This document shows, one piece after another, positions 52,982 to 55,046 of a DNA stretch of 55,046 nucleotides. The stretch comes from an uncultured Clostridia bacterium (GTDB taxonomy: Bacteria; Cyanobacteriota; Vampirovibrionia; Gastranaerophilales; Gastranaerophilaceae), in contig CAMEWS010000005.1 of NCBI GenBank assembly GCA_945946765.1, positions 1-55,046 of the forward strand. Direction: 5' to 3'. The notes under the pieces were generated by a model. The model searched no databases. It was not told the origin of the DNA and saw only the letters and a list, made by a program, of their open reading frames with translations. The translations under genes and the position numbers were made by a program. Each line of letters begins with the position of its first letter. The stretch's first letter is position 1.

Positions 52982-54202
52982 ATGAATAAGATAATTGAAC
53001 AAGCAGAAGAAAAAGTACTAGAACAATTTAAACATGTTGATAAAATCAAAGACCACAACCAACGTAAAGTCTTGGAAGCATTTCAAAAAAATAAAATCGG
53101 ACTTGAGCATTTTTCTACGGTAAGCGGGTACGGTCATGACGATATGGGTAGAGAAGCTCTGGATAAAACATTTGCTGATGTTTTCAAGACAGAATCAGCT
53201 ATTGTGCGTAATCACTTTGTATCAGGAACACACGCAATTGCTTGCTGTTTATTCGGTAATTTGCGTTCCGGCGAAAAGCTTGTTTCAGTGGTTGGCACAC
53301 CGTACGATACTTTAGAAGAAGTTATTGGGACAAGAGGTAACTATCGTGCCTCACTAATGGGTCATGGGGTTTTGTACGAAGAAATACCTCTTGTTAACAA
53401 CCAAACCGTTGATCTTGAAAAACTTGAAAAAACAATAGACAAAACAGTGAACATGGTTACGATACAACGTTCGAGAGGTTATGCAACAAGAAAATCTTTA
53501 AACATTGAAACAACAAAAAAAATTATTGATATTGTAAAATCTAAAAATCCAAACTGCATTTGTTTTGTTGACAACTGCTACTGTGAATTTGTTGAAGAAA
53601 ACGAACCTACAGAAATAGGCGCAGACCTTATTGCCGGTTCTTTAATCAAAAACCCAGGAGGCGGCATTGTTGAAACAGGAGGCTATGTTGCAGGAAAAGA
53701 AGAATATGTTGAACAAACTGCAATGCGCCTAACAGCCCCCGGTATCGGAGCAGAAGGCGGAGCAATGCTAAACCAAACCCGTTTGATTTTTCAAGGGTTA
53801 TTTATGGCACCGTTAATTGTGTCCGAAGCAATCAAAGGTGCGATACTTGCATCTCAAGTATTTGAAGATATAGGTTTTATTTCCACTCCAAAACCTCATG
53901 AACCAAGAACAGATTTAATTCAAACTATAGAATTTCAAAAGCCCGAACCATTGTTAGCTTTTTGTAAAGCTTTACAACACAATTCACCGATTGAATCTTA
54001 CTTAACACCTGTACCTGATGAAGTACCGGGGTACGATAACAAACTAATTATGGCTGGTGGTAGTTTTATCGAAGGTTCAACAATAGAATTGTCGGCAGAC
54101 GGTCCAATGCGTCCACCATACGCAGCGTATATGCAAGGAGGATTAAGCTATTCTCATGTAAAAATTGCTCTTGACGGAGTATTAAAAGAATTAGGAATAT
54201 AA
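52982..54202 (+). CDS. PLP-dependent aluminium-resistance/methionine gamma-lyase-like protein
   Basis: The 406-aa protein matches the family often called aluminium resistance protein (Met_gamma_lyase, PF06838): HFSTVSGYGHDDMGR, IVRNHFVSGTHAI, QRSRGYATRKSL, FVDNCYCEFVEENEP, and the PLP-lysine segment GSLIKNPGGG. The fold is that of cysteine/methionine-metabolism PLP enzymes; the true substrate is not settled. ATG 52982 is preceded by ACAGG; a longer frame begins at 52949 without support. It is a single gene with a strong terminator. Confidence 0.88.
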   Translation: MNKIIEQAEEKVLEQFKHVDKIKDHNQRKVLEAFQKNKIGLEHFSTVSGYGHDDMGREALDKTFADVFKTESAIVRNHFVSGTHAIACCLFGNLRSGEKLVSVVGTPYDTLEEVIGTRGNYRASLMGHGVLYEEIPLVNNQTVDLEKLEKTIDKTVNMVTIQRSRGYATRKSLNIETTKKIIDIVKSKNPNCICFVDNCYCEFVEENEPTEIGADLIAGSLIKNPGGGIVETGGYVAGKEEYVEQTAMRLTAPGIGAEGGAMLNQTRLIFQGLFMAPLIVSEAIKGAILASQVFEDIGFISTPKPHEPRTDLIQTIEFQKPEPLLAFCKALQHNSPIESYLTPVPDEVPGYDNKLIMAGGSFIEGSTIELSADGPMRPPYAAYMQGGLSYSHVKIALDGVLKELGI

Positions 54203-54205
54203 CAA

Positions 54206-54235
54206 AAAACTCCGCCAATATTAAGGCGGAGTTTT
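54206..54235. terminator. Bidirectional intrinsic terminator
   Basis: An 11-bp stem AAAACTCCGCC/GGCGGAGTTTT with an 8-nt loop, between the convergent PLP-enzyme and Skp-like genes. Confidence 0.8.
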
Positions 54236-54253
54236 AATATTTTAAATTCGTTA

Positions 54254-54694
54254 TTACTGACCTGCGTTCAATGTTTTTATAATACTGTCAGAAATATCAA
54301 CTGCCCCGTATAACGCATTGTTGCTTGTTAAAATAAGAGCATAAATACCTTTTTTACCTTCTAAATCAATAGCCCTTCTTACATCTTTTTCAAGCCCTTG
54401 CAATGCTGCAATTTTGTCTTTTTGAAGTTTATCCATTTTAACTTTTAATTCTTTAGCATATTTATCTTCAAGTTTTTTTCTCTCAGCGTCGGTAGTTGCA
54501 CCTACTACAGATTTTTGTGCATCTACAATAAATACTCTAATATCTGCTTCACGTTTTTGAAATGTTTTATTAATAGAATCAGTTTTTTTATAACCCTTTA
54601 AGACCTTATCTATATCTACAGATGCATATTTATCTGCCGCAAACGCAGGTGAAACAATAGCTAACGCCACAAGTAAAGTAAGTAATTTTTTCAT
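54254..54694 (-). CDS. Second Skp/OmpH-like periplasmic protein
   Basis: The 146-aa protein has a Sec signal (MKKLLTLLVALAIVSPAFA), then YASVDIDKVLKGYKKTDSIN and a charged coiled coil (about 40-110). It ends with KKGIYALILTSNNALYGAVDISD, the family's closing strand. It is expected to trimerise and hold outer-membrane proteins in the periplasm. It differs from the 22415-22891 copy by a shorter tail and a different linker. A GAAAAGAGG site precedes the ATG. Confidence 0.85.
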   Translation of the reverse strand: MKKLLTLLVALAIVSPAFAADKYASVDIDKVLKGYKKTDSINKTFQKREADIRVFIVDAQKSVVGATTDAERKKLEDKYAKELKVKMDKLQKDKIAALQGLEKDVRRAIDLEGKKGIYALILTSNNALYGAVDISDSIIKTLNAGQ

Positions 54695-54761
54695 CGTTAT
54701 CCTCTTTTCCTTTTTGGGGTATATTTGATTGAAATCATCATAAAATAAACTTGCAAAAAAT

Positions 54762-54792
54762 AAAAGCGGGCAACAAAATATTACCCGCTTTT
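54762..54792 (-). terminator. Terminator of the repeat-protein gene
   Basis: Stem AAAAGCGGG/CCCGCTTTT with a 13-nt loop, 18 nt downstream of the stop codon at 54811 on the minus strand. Confidence 0.7.
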
Positions 54793-54810
54793 ATAATAAA
54801 TATTAATAAA

Positions 54811-55046
54811 TTAAAATTTAAAAGAATCTTTGAAATTTTTAACTGCGTCTTTTCTTTGTTGTTGTCTTTGTTGAGCAGCTTTTTTGTTTGCTTCTTGTTG
54901 TTTTTTATATTCTTCTTGTTTTTTCTTCAAAGCATCTTGATTAGCTTGTTGTTGTTTTTTATATTCTTCTTGTTTTTTCTTCAAAGCATCTTTGTTAGCT
55001 TGTTGTTGTTTTTTATATTCTTCTTGTTTTTTCTTCAAAGCATCTT
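54811..55046 (-). CDS. C-terminal part of a Lys/Gln-rich tandem-repeat protein
   Basis: The frame is open to the right edge, so the N-terminus is missing. The visible 78 codons contain repeats of 18 residues, DALKKKQEEYKKQQQANK, predicted to be a highly charged single helix or coiled coil, then a short tail ending KNFKDSFKF. Whether it has a signal peptide cannot be seen. Such helices can act as spacers or bind nucleic acid or peptidoglycan; no function is assigned. The upstream Skp-like neighbour suggests an envelope role at most. Confidence 0.6.
   Translation of the reverse strand, partial: DALKKKQEEYKKQQQANKDALKKKQEEYKKQQQANQDALKKKQEEYKKQQEANKKAAQQRQQQRKDAVKNFKDSFKF
54901..55046 (-). repeat. 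54-bp in-frame tandem repeat
   Basis: Units start at 54901, 54955 and 55009, an exact 54-bp period, nearly identical at DNA level (the clearest change is TTGATTAG against TTTGTTAG). The last unit is cut by the window edge. High identity suggests recent expansion or ongoing slippage. Confidence 0.8.

Noticed and set aside
54901-55046. CRISPR-like repeats
   Set aside because: The units are contiguous with no spacers and encode an in-frame helical repeat.
1-55046. Prophage, transposon or genomic island
   Set aside because: No integrase, transposase, phage structural gene or shift in gene style was found.

Overview
The window is an AT-rich, gene-dense stretch of bacterial chromosome, with one tRNA gene near 33.2 kb, another near 36.2 kb, and no rRNA, phage, transposon or CRISPR. 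The gene set is that of a diderm heterotroph: an LptF/G-type permease, a giant AsmA-like protein, two Skp/OmpH-like periplasmic proteins, Lgt, UppP and many Sec signal peptides. Metabolic genes include a PPi-type phosphofructokinase, NadA, IspF, QueD, an NAD-type isocitrate dehydrogenase and GatA. These genes, the low GC and the many lineage-specific secreted or membrane proteins fit a gut member of the non-photosynthetic cyanobacterial sister clade (Melainabacteria/Vampirovibrionia, order Gastranaerophilales). That assignment is an inference from gene content; no marker gene could be searched.

Layout. 1-548: non-coding DNA with a repeat element, a candidate promoter-sRNA-terminator unit and a promoter with a terminator directly before the first gene. 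549-4.6 kb: secreted barrel-like and pentapeptide proteins, MarC, NadA, a putative HEXXH peptidase. 4.9-8.5 kb (minus): aspS-nudix-HAD-ispF, chained by overlaps. 8.7-11.2 kb: a RicT/PSP1 protein followed by a soluble FlhA-C-like protein. 11.2-16 kb (minus): an EF-hand repeat protein, then rqcP-secreted protein-pncC-icd-methyltransferase. 16-28 kb: membrane and secreted proteins, AsmA-like protein, Skp-like protein, TPR-NHL protein, gatA, asparaginase. 28-36 kb: FlaG-like protein, rqcH, pfp, tRNA-Gln, a rubredoxin too short for usual ORF cut-offs, a ZIP transporter, thioredoxin, tRNA-Thr. 36-42 kb: a secreted GH32-fold protein lacking its nucleophile and a MarR-EmrB efflux unit with visible operators. 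42-51 kb: zinc ribbon-lptF/G-TPR-queD-uppP; ClpX-type zinc finger-HEAT protein-ruvX-DUF1292; TPR lipoprotein-lgt. 51-55 kb: a large Q-rich coiled-coil protein, an aluminium-resistance-type PLP enzyme, a second Skp-like protein and a truncated repeat protein.

The most interesting thread is a set of flagellar or type III export-like pieces with no flagellar operon in view: a cytosolic FlhA C-domain fused to a DUF4177-like domain (9697-11160), a FlaG-like protein (28039-28515), a protein with helical ends flanking a different middle (25506-26180) and a translocator-like Q-rich protein (50993-52819). The first two rest on clear motif similarity. Linking them into one system is speculation. Other points to check are two apparent pseudo-enzymes (GH32 and metallophosphoesterase folds with lost catalytic residues), a stand-alone ClpX zinc finger, a repeat whose hairpin shows compensatory changes, and several promoters whose -10 box lies only 6-11 nt before the ATG, suggesting leaderless mRNAs.
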